Origin: a bacterium
GTDB taxonomy: Bacteria > Planctomycetota > UBA1135 > UBA2386
Reading direction: 5' to 3'
DNA: 64,000 bases
NCBI GenBank assembly: GCA_024743115.1
Contig: JANSXC010000010.1
Coordinates: forward strand, 124,001-188,000
In this document: piece after piece, positions 31,260-39,180 of the stretch
Position numbering within the stretch: the first letter of the stretch is position 1
How the letters are laid out: every line of letters starts with the position of its first letter
Made by a program: the position numbers and the translations under genes
Notes under the pieces: model-generated
Told to the model about the DNA's origin: nothing
What the model saw: the letters and a program-made list of their open reading frames with translations, nothing else
Database searches by the model: none

Positions 31260-32306
31260 TCAGTCCGCGGACGGGACCGGCTGGTCGAGCATGTCGGAGT
31301 AGCGCTTCTCGCTGCGGCCCTTGGCGCTCTGCTTGTGGTAGCAGTAGCCCGCGATGAGCGGGAAGACGACGGTGGCTTCGCCGTAGACCATCTGTTCGAA
31401 GCTCGTCGATACCTTGCCCCACGAACTCGCTTCCTTCAGCGTCGAGCCCGACAGTGCGCCGTCGCGTTCGTCCGCGACCGTGATCTGGATCGCGTACTTA
31501 TGCATCGCGGCCTCTTCGCCGAGGATGTCCGCGGCCACGACGATGTCCTGCGCGAAGTTCTTCGGCACGCCGCCGCCGATCATGAACAGCCCCGTGTCGC
31601 TCGCGGCCATCTTGATCCGGGTCAGCTCGAGGAAGTCCTTCGCCGAGTCGATGCTCAGGATCGGCTTGCCGACGAGTCCGTTCTTGTACTGATGCTCGAC
31701 GAGTCCGAAGCCGGCGCTGCAGTCGCTGAACGCGGGGCAGAAGATCGGCACCGACTTCTCGTACGCGCGCTGCACGATCGACTCGGGGTTCTTGCCGTTC
31801 TGCTTCAGGTGCTTGCCCATCGCCGCGATGAACTCCCGCGAGCTATAGGGCCGCGGGTCGAGGGAGTCCGCGATCTGCTTGCACGTGTCATCGCAGATGC
31901 GCAGCTCGTCCTCGTCGATGTAGGTGTCGTAGATGCGATCGATCGCGAGATCGCGCAGGTCGTTGTCGTCGATAAACGGCGTGCCCTGCCAGTGGTGGAA
32001 GCCGAGGCCTTCGAAGAAGTCCTGGTCGACGATGTTGGCGCCCGTCGAGACGATCGCGTCGACCATGTCGTTCTCGAGCAGCTGCAGGATGACGCGCTTG
32101 AGGCCCGCCGAGATCAGCGAGCCCGCGAGGCAGAGCACGACCGCGCAATCCTTGTCCTGAAGCATCATCTCGTAGATGCGCGCGGCGCGGGCCGTGTTGC
32201 GGGCCTGGAACGCCATCTTCTCCATCGCGTCGACGAGCGGCACGGGGTTGAAGGTGTCGAGCGAGATGTGTTCGACCTTGGTCTTGAGCAGATCCTGTTT
32301 GTTCAT
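31260..32306 (-). CDS. Deoxyhypusine-synthase-like protein
   Basis: 348 residues of the deoxyhypusine synthase (DHS) family, NAD-dependent enzymes that move an aminobutyl group from spermidine to an acceptor. Family features: FCPAFSDCSAGFGLVEHQYK, FMIGGGVPKNFAQDIVVAAD and GALSGSTLKEASSWGKVS. Lys298 in SSWGKV matches the catalytic lysine of DHS (SWGK), so chemistry should be retained. Bacteria lack eIF5A, the eukaryotic/archaeal acceptor; bacterial relatives are thought to make homospermidine or related polyamines. The start is the ATG at 32306 (MNKQDLLKTKVEHISLDTF). It is co-transcribed with an EamA permease, which could move the polyamine product, though that is speculation. Confidence 0.93.
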   Translation of the reverse strand: MNKQDLLKTKVEHISLDTFNPVPLVDAMEKMAFQARNTARAARIYEMMLQDKDCAVVLCLAGSLISAGLKRVILQLLENDMVDAIVSTGANIVDQDFFEGLGFHHWQGTPFIDDNDLRDLAIDRIYDTYIDEDELRICDDTCKQIADSLDPRPYSSREFIAAMGKHLKQNGKNPESIVQRAYEKSVPIFCPAFSDCSAGFGLVEHQYKNGLVGKPILSIDSAKDFLELTRIKMAASDTGLFMIGGGVPKNFAQDIVVAADILGEEAAMHKYAIQITVADERDGALSGSTLKEASSWGKVSTSFEQMVYGEATVVFPLIAGYCYHKQSAKGRSEKRYSDMLDQPVPSAD

Positions 32307-32375
32307 GGCGGCGATCCGTCGGGGTTGGGGCGGAGCAGGTTAGCGAGCCGGTGCCCCTGGCTCACTGGCGATCCG

Positions 32376-33527
32376 CTACTTGTTGCGCTGCTTGTGCCGG
32401 TGGATGACCTCGATCTCGCGAACGAGCTCGTCGCGGAAGCCCCGGTGGCGTTCCTGCGCCGGACTCGAGGTCATCAGCCCCTGGAGCTCGACGATCGTGC
32501 CGCCGCCGTTGCCGAGGATCGCCAGCGCCTGGCGCGCGGCAGCCGCGCCGATGCGCTCGTTGTTACCGCCGATGAAGGTCGTGAAGTCACCGTCGTCGCC
32601 GCCGAGCTCGCGGTCGATCACGATCACCTTGATGCCGGCGTCAACGGCCTCGCGGCAGGCGCTCGCAAGGGCGCGCGATTCCTTGGGCGAGATCAGAATT
32701 GCGTTGAGGTTCTGCGCGATGAAATCACGAACGATGCCGCGCTGCGTCTCGACGTCGTCGTTGGCCGATCGATACACGTATTCGATCTGCGGGAACTTCG
32801 CTGCGGCAGCCTTCAGGTCCTTGCCCATCTGCACGCGCCACGGTTCGTCGTCCGTGCACTGCGCCATGCCGATTCGAAAGATCACGTCTTCCTTCGGAGC
32901 TGTCGTCAGCGCTGCACCGTTCTGCGCGCAGAGGTTGGTGAACATGAACTCGCCCGGCGAGTTGATCGGGCCGCCGCCGCTTGCTAGCGAGCCCTTGGTC
33001 CACTGGCGCGTGCCGAGCTGGATTCGCTTCGGCAGATCGACGCCGTTGCAGGCGAGTAGTGCGAGCTTGATCGCCTCGTCGCCGCACGTGGGATAGGTGT
33101 AGGTCGCCTCGAGGAGTCCTGCCTCTACCCACTTGCGCCCTTCGTCCGGCAGTCCGTCCACGCCGAGGATGCGCATCTCGGTGCGGCCTTTCTGCTGGCA
33201 GGCGAGGGCGGCGCCGCGGGCCATCGCGTCGTTGTGGGCGTAGATCACGTCGATCTGCGGGAAACGTTCGAGCACGGCCTCCATCTCCCGTTGCGCGACG
33301 TCGCCTTTCCAGCGAGCGTCGGCCGTGTGCACGATGCGGAACGAGTCGTCCGCGAACTTCGGTGGGGCAGTGTTGGAGCCGGTGCCGCCGTCACCCGTGC
33401 CGGAGGCTCCCCCCTCGCTGGCGCCGTCGCCCGAGCAGGCGGCGACGGCGACGAGTGTTGCGATGGTGAGCAGCAGCGCCGAGCGGCGTGGCGGTACGGG
33501 AACGTTCGACGGAGAGCGACGGATCAT
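32376..33527 (-). CDS. Sugar-binding lipoprotein, circularly permuted RbsB-like fold
   Basis: 383 residues, a periplasmic sugar-binding protein. Lipoprotein signal with Cys31 (LVAVAAC), then a Gly/Ser linker to about 55. The domains are in swapped order. Residues 62-180 match the second half of ribose-binding proteins (W73 in TADARW; N99-D100 in AHNDAMARGA; D124 in ILGVDGLPDE). After a linker (181-213), residues 214-383 match the first half (FRIGMAQ; ILISPKES; D305-R306 in VIVIDRE; R361 in QERHRGF). The chain ends (EIEVIHRHK) where the first segment begins (FRIVHTAD). All usual pentose contacts are present, so it should bind a sugar. Its ATG overlaps the permease stop by 4 bases. Confidence 0.85.
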   Translation of the reverse strand: MIRRSPSNVPVPPRRSALLLTIATLVAVAACSGDGASEGGASGTGDGGTGSNTAPPKFADDSFRIVHTADARWKGDVAQREMEAVLERFPQIDVIYAHNDAMARGAALACQQKGRTEMRILGVDGLPDEGRKWVEAGLLEATYTYPTCGDEAIKLALLACNGVDLPKRIQLGTRQWTKGSLASGGGPINSPGEFMFTNLCAQNGAALTTAPKEDVIFRIGMAQCTDDEPWRVQMGKDLKAAAAKFPQIEYVYRSANDDVETQRGIVRDFIAQNLNAILISPKESRALASACREAVDAGIKVIVIDRELGGDDGDFTTFIGGNNERIGAAAARQALAILGNGGGTIVELQGLMTSSPAQERHRGFRDELVREIEVIHRHKQRNK

Positions 33528-34477
33528 CGTTGGCGGTCTTGCAGCAGAACGGCGGTCAGAATGATGAAGCCTTGGATCACGAGGCGCCAGTGTGACGGGA
33601 CGCCGTTGAGCGCGAGGACCTTTTCGAGCAGGCCGAGGGTGAGCACGCCGAGTGCGGCGAGCCACAGATTGCCGCGGCCGCCTTGCAAGCTGACGCCGCC
33701 GACGACGACAGCTGCGATCGTCTGCAGTTCGAGCAGTTCGCCCGCGGACGGATTGCCTTGGACGTTGCGCGCGACCTGCACGATGCCGGCGAGGCCCGCG
33801 AATACGCCGCTGAGGACGTACGTCGCAGCGAGGACGCGGCGGGTCGGCACGCCCGCGAGGCGCGCGGCTTCGGGGTTGTGCCCGGTCGCGAGCAGGTGCC
33901 GCCCGAACACACTGCGCTGGAGCCACACGCCAACGGTCACGGTTGCCGTGACCAGGACGATGGCCGCGACGGGAACCGGACCGACGCGGCCCGCGAGCCA
34001 GGTCCAGAACCCCGGGTCGCGACTGCCGGGCGGGATGAAGCGCGAGCTCGCGGCCTGCCCCGCGAGTTCTGGCAGGAAGCGCGCCAGGCCGCGGGCGATG
34101 ACCATCATCGCGAGCGTGGCGAGGAACGGTTGGACGCGCAGGCGGCCGACGAGCGTCCCGCTGAAGAGGCCGGCGGCCGCGCCGACGGCGACCGCGATCG
34201 TGGCGGCGAGCGGCCACGGCAGTTCGGTGTGCAGTTGCAGGCCCGCGAACGTCATGCCCGCGAGCGCGACGACCGCGCCGACGGACAGGTCGATGCCGCC
34301 CCCGAGGATGACGAGACACTGCCCGATCGCGCAGAGCCCGACCGTCCCGAGTGCGCCGAGCAGATCGAGGTGCAGACGCGGTCGGAAGAACGCGCCATCT
34401 CCGTTCCAGATCGCACCGAGTCCGATCACGAGACCGAGGGCGGCGAGCGCGCGGGTGATCGGTGCCGGAGAACGCAT
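33524..34477 (-). CDS. Sugar ABC transporter permease (RbsC-like)
   Basis: 317 residues with about nine to ten membrane helices, of the BPD_transp_2 family that moves ribose, xylose and similar sugars. Key stretches: LVILGGGIDLSVGAVVALAG, the family signature (GGIDLSVG), RVQPFLATLAMMVIARGLAR, and LATGHNPEAARLAGVPTRRV, which holds the EAA-like loop that docks the ATPase. The C-terminus ends VIQGFIILTAVLLQDRQR as usual for RbsC. It starts directly at the stop of the DUF6687 gene and overlaps the binding-protein gene by 4 bases, so all three are translationally coupled. No ATP-binding subunit gene is next to them in this window. Confidence 0.93.
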   Translation of the reverse strand: MRSPAPITRALAALGLVIGLGAIWNGDGAFFRPRLHLDLLGALGTVGLCAIGQCLVILGGGIDLSVGAVVALAGMTFAGLQLHTELPWPLAATIAVAVGAAAGLFSGTLVGRLRVQPFLATLAMMVIARGLARFLPELAGQAASSRFIPPGSRDPGFWTWLAGRVGPVPVAAIVLVTATVTVGVWLQRSVFGRHLLATGHNPEAARLAGVPTRRVLAATYVLSGVFAGLAGIVQVARNVQGNPSAGELLELQTIAAVVVGGVSLQGGRGNLWLAALGVLTLGLLEKVLALNGVPSHWRLVIQGFIILTAVLLQDRQR

Positions 34478-35548
34478 CTACGTCGAGCCCGCGGCGTTGT
34501 TCGGGCGCGTCGCGAAGAACCGGACGAACTCGGCCTCGACGGTCGCTGGTGACAACGCGCTCGGCGCGAGTTCGCGTGTGATCTGGCCGTACTCCTGCTC
34601 GGCGGCGATGCCGTGATACAGCTCGGGGATCGGCGCGGTCGGCGGGTCGGCGTTCCAGGTCGGGGCCGTATCGCCATCGGGAGTCGCGCCGGTCGCTTGG
34701 GCTTCGAGCTCGGTCAATCGTTCCGCCAGCGGGCGCAGGTCGTGGCGCGGTGGCGGTGCGAGCGTCACGAGCTCGAACCAGCTCTCGGTGCGATCGTGGT
34801 AGCGGTAGTGCGGCCCGTCCGCATGTTGTTCGGTGTGGAGCACGCGGTAGGTCCCTGCCAGCGTGTTGAGCGTCATTCGATGCCGGGGGCCGTTGCTCGC
34901 CAGCGTCGTGAAGCCGAGTTCTCGGTGATGCGTGCGTTCGATCGCGCCGCGGATCCCGGCATCGATCTCCTGCTCCACGCGCGCCATCTCCTCTTCGTAG
35001 AGCGCGCGGTAGCCGCCGGGGTGATCGAGGATCGAGACCGCGTTGTCGAGCAGCCACTCGTAGCGGCGCAGTGCGAGTTCCGCGGGGTCGTCGATCCGGG
35101 CGAACACGTTGGCGGCCGGGGAGTCCGAACGGGCGATGTTCGCGACGATGCGATCGACCGCGAACCCGCGCCACGTCTGCCAGCAGCCGAAATCGCCCGT
35201 CGCCGCCGCCGCGAGCAGCAGCTCCTCGCGTGGCGCTGCGATTTCGGGCTGCAGGATCGCCAGCAGCGACGCGAATCCATCGGTGTCGTAGTGGTCGTTC
35301 ACGACCCAGTCGACGTCGCCCAGGAACTCCGCGTGCGCTGCCGTTCCGGCCCGAACGAACCGGAACGCGATCCCCGTGCTGAGGTCCGCCTTGAACGCGG
35401 CCGGGGTCCGATTCCCCGGCCAGTGCGACAGATTCGGCCCCTCGGGCGTCATGCCGTCGACCGACAGATGGGGCCGGGGCCCCCCATCCGGCCCCGCGAA
35501 CCCCAGTTGCAGGCGGTGGATCGGCGAGTCGGCGGTCGGCAGGGGCAT
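34478..35548 (-). CDS. DUF6687-family protein
   Basis: 356 residues with no signal peptide or membrane helix. Conserved stretches include LSHWPGNRTPAAFKADLSTG and DWVVNDHYDTDGFASLLAIL; the latter recalls the Asp/His-rich metal-binding loop of DHH-type phosphoesterases, though I cannot confirm that. It also has GDFGCWQTWRGFAVDRIV and, toward the C-terminus, HYRYHDRTESWFELVTLAPP. I assign it to DUF6687 from memory of this pattern; function is unknown. It is the first gene of a tight operon with a sugar permease and a sugar-binding lipoprotein, which hints at sugar or sugar-phosphate metabolism. The start is the ATG at 35548. Confidence 0.78.
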   Translation of the reverse strand: MPLPTADSPIHRLQLGFAGPDGGPRPHLSVDGMTPEGPNLSHWPGNRTPAAFKADLSTGIAFRFVRAGTAAHAEFLGDVDWVVNDHYDTDGFASLLAILQPEIAAPREELLLAAAATGDFGCWQTWRGFAVDRIVANIARSDSPAANVFARIDDPAELALRRYEWLLDNAVSILDHPGGYRALYEEEMARVEQEIDAGIRGAIERTHHRELGFTTLASNGPRHRMTLNTLAGTYRVLHTEQHADGPHYRYHDRTESWFELVTLAPPPRHDLRPLAERLTELEAQATGATPDGDTAPTWNADPPTAPIPELYHGIAAEQEYGQITRELAPSALSPATVEAEFVRFFATRPNNAAGST

Positions 35549-35657
35549 GGCGGCTGAGAGCGTGGGCGGGGTGCGGGAGGGTGCGGGAGAATCCGGTGGC
35601 GCCGCAGTCAGGGGCCGCGCCCTTGCGTTGGCTTTTTGTGCATCCTATCTCCCAATC

Positions 35658-35768
35658 AAGCGAAGCTAGTCAGTGTCGAGGTCACCAGACCAAAGCACTG
35701 GCTGGCTGAGACGAGAGAGAGCAAGAGTGGCGCCGGCCGCTGGGTTCGCCCCGGCGGCCGGTTTTTAT
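35658..35768 (+). ncRNA. Candidate small RNA with its own promoter and terminator
   Basis: This gap holds no protein gene but has the parts of an RNA gene. A possible promoter is TTGCGT (35623-35628), a 17-base spacer, then TATCTC (35646-35651). A segment of about 110 bases with small complementary stretches (CCAG...CTGG) follows and ends in a strong intrinsic terminator (35733-35767). It does not match the SRP, 6S or tmRNA patterns I know. The transcript ends are estimates. It could also be the 5' leader of the tRNA-Asp unit. Confidence 0.4.
35733..35767 (+). terminator. Intrinsic terminator with TTCG loop and T-run
   Basis: An outer stem of eight G/C pairs (35733-35740 with 35754-35761) encloses an inner GGG-TTCG-CCC hairpin, and GTTTTTATTT follows. 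It is a textbook rho-independent terminator for a + strand transcript; there is no + strand protein gene upstream for it to serve. Confidence 0.85.
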
Positions 35769-35852
35769 TTGGCCCCGAGTTGGCCTCAAAGACCGGCTCC
35801 CGCGGCACTTCGGCCGTCCGGAGGTCAGTGCGCAGCCGGCGGCAAAGCACTC

Positions 35853-35880
35853 TTGCAAACGCTGGCGCCGGAGCTAGCAT
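35853..35880 (+). promoter_or_regulatory. Likely promoter of tRNA-Asp
   Basis: TTGCAA (35853-35858), a 16-base spacer and TAGCAT (35875-35880) lie 18 bases before the mature tRNA 5' end, a good fit for a housekeeping promoter. Confidence 0.5.
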
Positions 35881-35898
35881 CCTCGACCCCCAAGGCGT

Positions 35899-35972
<74 letters not shown>

Positions 35973-36002
35973 CCACTCAAGGCGGTGCGAAAGCACCGGT
36001 TA

Positions 36003-36038
36003 ACAGCCGTTTCGAGAGTGATCTCGGAACGGCTGTTT
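36003..36038 (+). terminator. Terminator after tRNA-Asp
   Basis: A 15-pair stem (36003-36017 with 36022-36036, one G-T pair) with a four-base loop GTGA, followed by TT, lies 28 bases after the tRNA CCA end. Confidence 0.75.
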
Positions 36039-36247
36039 GCGTTCGCGGAGGCTCAGAGCGCGAAGAAGGAGATCGAGGCGCGCACGGAACGTCGGCTGTT
36101 CGACGAGTACGCCGAGTTCGTGGCACCCGAGGCCATGGAGCACGCGGTCGATTGGGGCTGTTCTCGGCCGAGCGCGAGCGCGTGGTCGATACCGAGATGG
36201 CGCGGCACGCCGGCGGAGGAAGGATGCGTTCGGCGAACGGGACGTGA
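36039..36247 (+). pseudogene. Frameshifted C-terminal gene fragment
   Basis: Directly after the tRNA terminator one frame reads KKEIEARTERRLFDEYAEF and on through VAPEAMEHAVDWG, clearly protein-like. At about 36150-36156 (the GGGG run in GATTGGGGCTG) the sense moves to the next frame and continues GLFSAERERVVDTEMARHAG to a TGA at 36245-36247. Restoring one G would join the two into a single reading frame. There is no start upstream because the frame runs into the terminator hairpin. It is the 3' end of an unrecognised gene, perhaps left by integration at the tRNA. Confidence 0.5.
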
Positions 36248-36255
36248 GGAGCGTG

Positions 36256-37455
36256 CTACGACTCGCCGGCGGGCGGCGGCGGCACGTTCTTCGTGCGGAA
36301 TGCTTCGGTGCTGATCATCCGTAGCCCCCTGGCCTTCTGCTGCGACAGCATCTCGTGCGTCTGATTGGCGCGATCGACGATGGCGGCCTTGAGAACGTCG
36401 ATCAGGTCGTCCTTGCCCTGGTATTCGAGGACGGGCAGCACCCAGGGGAAGATCTGCAGGTTCTCGAACATGGCGAACGGAAACTTGTCCTTCGTCACGT
36501 CGAAGATCGGCACCATCGGGACCTTGAAGTTGATACCGAGGGCCTGGACCTCCAGCGGCGTCGACTTTGGCTGCGTCAGGTCGACGACTACGAAGCGGCT
36601 GATCGAGGCCATCGCCTGGACGGTCTCGGTGTAGTCCTTGTCGTCGGGCCGATCGAAATCGAAGATCATCGGCACGAGGTCGTGCGCACGCAGCTTGATG
36701 CGCAGTTCGTCGAGGACTGCTTTGCGATCCGGTGGCGTGAACCGGCCGAGGATGAGCACTGCCTTGGCAGACCCGGCGTTGAGTAGATTCTGCAGTTTGG
36801 CGTTCTCCTTGACCATGTGCACGAAGTTCGCGACCTCGATGTCGTCGACCGTGATCGACTCGCCGGGCTTCTCCTCGTTCTCCTCGTCCGAGAAACTGCG
36901 TGAGATGTTGAGGCCACTCTGGATCGCGCCGTCCATGTGCACGTCCCACGCCGAAACGCCGGCTACGTAGCAGTCCACGAGTTTGGCGCCGGCGAAGTAG
37001 GTGTCGTAGATCGCGGCGCGCGCGAGCCAGGCTTCGGTGAAGTCCGCGCCCTCGAAGTGCGTGCCGGTCAGCTCGGATTCTTGGAGGTGGGCCCGGCGGA
37101 AGTTGGCGTTGCGACAGCTCGCGTTACGCAACGTGGCGCGGCGGAGCACTGCACCCTCGGCGTTGACGTCATCGAGGTTGGCCTCGAGCAGTACCGCCGA
37201 CTGGATCTCGGCGTTCTGCAGGTTGGCGCCCGTGAGTGTGGCGTCGCGCAGGTTGGTCGAGTGGTGCCAGTCGCTGATGTTGGCGCCGCTCAGGTCGAAG
37301 CCGGCCAGGTTCGCGCCATGGAGGTTGGCGCCGACGAGTTGGGGCCGGATGTTCGGGTTGTCGCGACGCCACGCGTTCCATTCGTCGACGCCCTTGTCGA
37401 GGATCGCGAGGTGGGAGACGTCGTAGAGCGGGGTTTGGTCCTCGTACTTGCGCAT
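36256..37455 (-). CDS. Pentapeptide-repeat protein with C-terminal TIR-like/Rossmann domain
   Basis: 399 residues. After about 35 leader residues, about 37-160 are pentapeptide repeats of the A-[DN]-L-x-x type (VGANLHGANLAGFDLSGANI, LTGANLQNAEI), which fold as a quadrilateral beta-helix. A hinge follows, then at about 220-370 an alpha/beta domain (AVLILGRFTPPDRKAVLDEL, PMIFDFDRPDDKDYTETVQA, SRFVVVDLTQPKS). The domain has the feel of a TIR or nucleoside-deoxyribosyltransferase-type Rossmann fold; similar domains occur on other pentapeptide proteins. NAD cleavage is possible but unproven. The ATG at 37455 lies 10 bases after the stop of the sigma-factor gene, so the pair is an operon. Confidence 0.82.
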   Translation of the reverse strand: MRKYEDQTPLYDVSHLAILDKGVDEWNAWRRDNPNIRPQLVGANLHGANLAGFDLSGANISDWHHSTNLRDATLTGANLQNAEIQSAVLLEANLDDVNAEGAVLRRATLRNASCRNANFRRAHLQESELTGTHFEGADFTEAWLARAAIYDTYFAGAKLVDCYVAGVSAWDVHMDGAIQSGLNISRSFSDEENEEKPGESITVDDIEVANFVHMVKENAKLQNLLNAGSAKAVLILGRFTPPDRKAVLDELRIKLRAHDLVPMIFDFDRPDDKDYTETVQAMASISRFVVVDLTQPKSTPLEVQALGINFKVPMVPIFDVTKDKFPFAMFENLQIFPWVLPVLEYQGKDDLIDVLKAAIVDRANQTHEMLSQQKARGLRMISTEAFRTKNVPPPPAGES

Positions 37456-37465
37456 GGAATTGGTC

Positions 37466-38011
37466 TCACTGCATTGCTTCGGTCGATTCGATCGCATCGA
37501 TCTCGCGCACTAGCCAGCTGCGCGCAACGGCCCACTTGCCGTCGAGTTGGCGCCGCGTCATCCCGAGGAGCTCGGCGACTTCTTTTGCGTCGAGCCCCGC
37601 GAAGAACCGCAGGTCGACGATCTCCGCCAGGACGGGATCGAAGCTCGAGAGTCGTTCGAGCGCGATGTCGAGCGACGTGACCTTCATCCGGCATTCCTCG
37701 AAGACCGCTAGCTGTTCGTCGAGGGCAGTTTCCTCTTTGCCGCCGCCGCGCTTGTCCGCAGACCGTGCCCGTTGCCGGTCGGCGAGGATCCGGCGCATCG
37801 CCTGGGCCGCCGTGCGGAGGAAGTGCAGCCGGTTCTCGAAACCCAGGTCGGCATTGTGCAGCTTGAGCCAGGCCTCGTGAACGAGAGCGGTGGTTTGCAG
37901 GGTCTGGCTCGGCCGGCCGTTTTGCCGCACCTTGTGGGCCAACCCGCGAAGTTCGGTGTAGACCACCGGGAACAGGTCGCCTTCGGGGTTTGAAGCGTCC
38001 GACTGCATCAC
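37466..38011 (-). CDS. ECF sigma factor (TIGR02999-like)
   Basis: 181 residues, a sigma-70-type factor of the group described as ECF_sigma70/TIGR02999, frequent in planctomycetes. Region 2 contains SQTLQTTALVHEAWLKL and RTAAQAMRRILADRQRARSA. Region 4 has LDIALERLSSFDPVLAEIVD and the recognition helix AKEVAELLGMTRRQLDGKWA. The ending (ARSWLVREID) fits the family. It is transcribed with the pentapeptide-repeat gene and lies 77 bases from a divergent secreted-protein gene that precedes a Ser/Thr kinase; the kinase or the pentapeptide protein may act on it, but no anti-sigma factor is seen. The start is the ATG at 38011, with a second ATG one codon later. Confidence 0.9.
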   Translation of the reverse strand: MMQSDASNPEGDLFPVVYTELRGLAHKVRQNGRPSQTLQTTALVHEAWLKLHNADLGFENRLHFLRTAAQAMRRILADRQRARSADKRGGGKEETALDEQLAVFEECRMKVTSLDIALERLSSFDPVLAEIVDLRFFAGLDAKEVAELLGMTRRQLDGKWAVARSWLVREIDAIESTEAMQ

Positions 38012-38088
38012 GGGCCAGCGTACCGAGCCAAAGACGATACTTTCCGGAAAATGCGGTGCACGCGGCCCGGCGCTGCCGGAGGGGGGGC

Positions 38089-39153
38089 ATGAACCTCACC
38101 ACTTCGACCCTTCTGTTCCTGGTCACCGGCACGTTTGCGACGACGGTCGGAGCCCAGTCGTACTACGCCAAGACGGAGCGCTTCTTCGGCGGCACGCAGT
38201 ACGGCTTTGGCTACGAAACGACCGCTACGCATCCGACGACGTCCTACGACAAGCGCTACGTCTACTTCCACCCGGGCAACTATGGCGCGAACGAGGCCTA
38301 CGCTTACACGGCTCCGCACCAGATCGACTTCTACACGTATGCGACACAGTCGGCAGCGGTCAGTGACGAGTCTCGCGCCACGGCCGGCTGGATTTTTGAC
38401 GATGTCGTGTTCACTGGACCGGCGCCTGGCACGCCCGTGAATGCGACGGTGCAGTTCGAGGTCTTCGGTGCGTTGATCGCCGGTTCTGCGAACGCTGCCG
38501 CCAGGGCGCTGACGCCGCGGGTCGTGATCCGTGATGCCGTGTCGAATGCGTTCGTCGCGCAGGCCTCCGGTCTCACCTACGCGGTCGCCGATGGCACGAT
38601 TCAGAGCGCGTCGTTCAACGTGCTGACCGGGACGGTGTACCGCTTCGAGATCGAAATGCGTCAGCATGCGACCGGGCGCCAATTCACGGATGCATCCGCG
38701 TCGTCCAGCGTGCGACTCGCGGCCCAGCCCTTCGCGTTGCCGGTCGGGTTTACCGCCGACTCACCGCAAGCCAACATCACCGGCAACGGTTGGACGCCGA
38801 GCGCGGTGCCTCAGATCACGCCGTGGCTTCACCGAGGGAACACGATCCAGGCTGGCCAGAACCTCGACCTCACGCTCTACGGTGGCGCCCCGTCGGTCCT
38901 GACCGTGTTGGCGGTCGGTGGCGCGATCACGCCGAATGGCGGCGTCACGTTCGGGCCGTGGGCGAGCCTCGAGATCTCGAACGCGTGGGTGCTCGGAGTC
39001 CTGTTCACCGACGCCAGTGGGCAGTGGAGCAACCAGCTCGCGCTACCGGCCGGCGCCACGGGTCTGCCGCTCGCGATGCAGGTGGCCGTGTTTGCTGGCA
39101 CCACGATCGACGAGGTCTACAGCACCAATCCGGTTCAGTTCACGGTGCAGTGA
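38089..39153 (+). CDS. Secreted beta-rich protein upstream of a kinase gene
   Basis: 354 residues with a signal peptide (LLFLVTGTFATTVGAQSYYA). The mature part is all-beta and rich in Tyr, Thr and Gly (YGFGYETTATHPTTSYDKRY, then PGNYGANEAYAYTAPHQIDF), and the C-terminal 120 residues (IQAGQNLDLTLYGGAPSVLT..., ending EVYSTNPVQFTVQ) resemble the C-terminal domain on the other exported proteins here. GGAGGGGGGGC directly before the ATG is a possible ribosome site but unusually long. The kinase gene starts 27 bases after its stop, so the two are likely one operon. Function unknown; a possible extracellular ligand or surface partner of the kinase. Confidence 0.78.
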   Translation: MNLTTSTLLFLVTGTFATTVGAQSYYAKTERFFGGTQYGFGYETTATHPTTSYDKRYVYFHPGNYGANEAYAYTAPHQIDFYTYATQSAAVSDESRATAGWIFDDVVFTGPAPGTPVNATVQFEVFGALIAGSANAAARALTPRVVIRDAVSNAFVAQASGLTYAVADGTIQSASFNVLTGTVYRFEIEMRQHATGRQFTDASASSSVRLAAQPFALPVGFTADSPQANITGNGWTPSAVPQITPWLHRGNTIQAGQNLDLTLYGGAPSVLTVLAVGGAITPNGGVTFGPWASLEISNAWVLGVLFTDASGQWSNQLALPAGATGLPLAMQVAVFAGTTIDEVYSTNPVQFTVQ

Positions 39154-39180
39154 CCGACTCCCGGACGTAGGCTCGCAATC

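Noticed and set aside
33528..35174. Reading the binding-protein frame as one 932-residue protein
   Set aside because: The first 549 codons lie in a mirror frame over the permease and DUF6687 genes and are Arg-rich; the true start is the lipoprotein signal at 33527.
35658..35768. SRP (4.5S) RNA as the identity of the small RNA candidate
   Set aside because: The conserved GGAA-type apical loop and AGCAG bulge of SRP RNA are not present.
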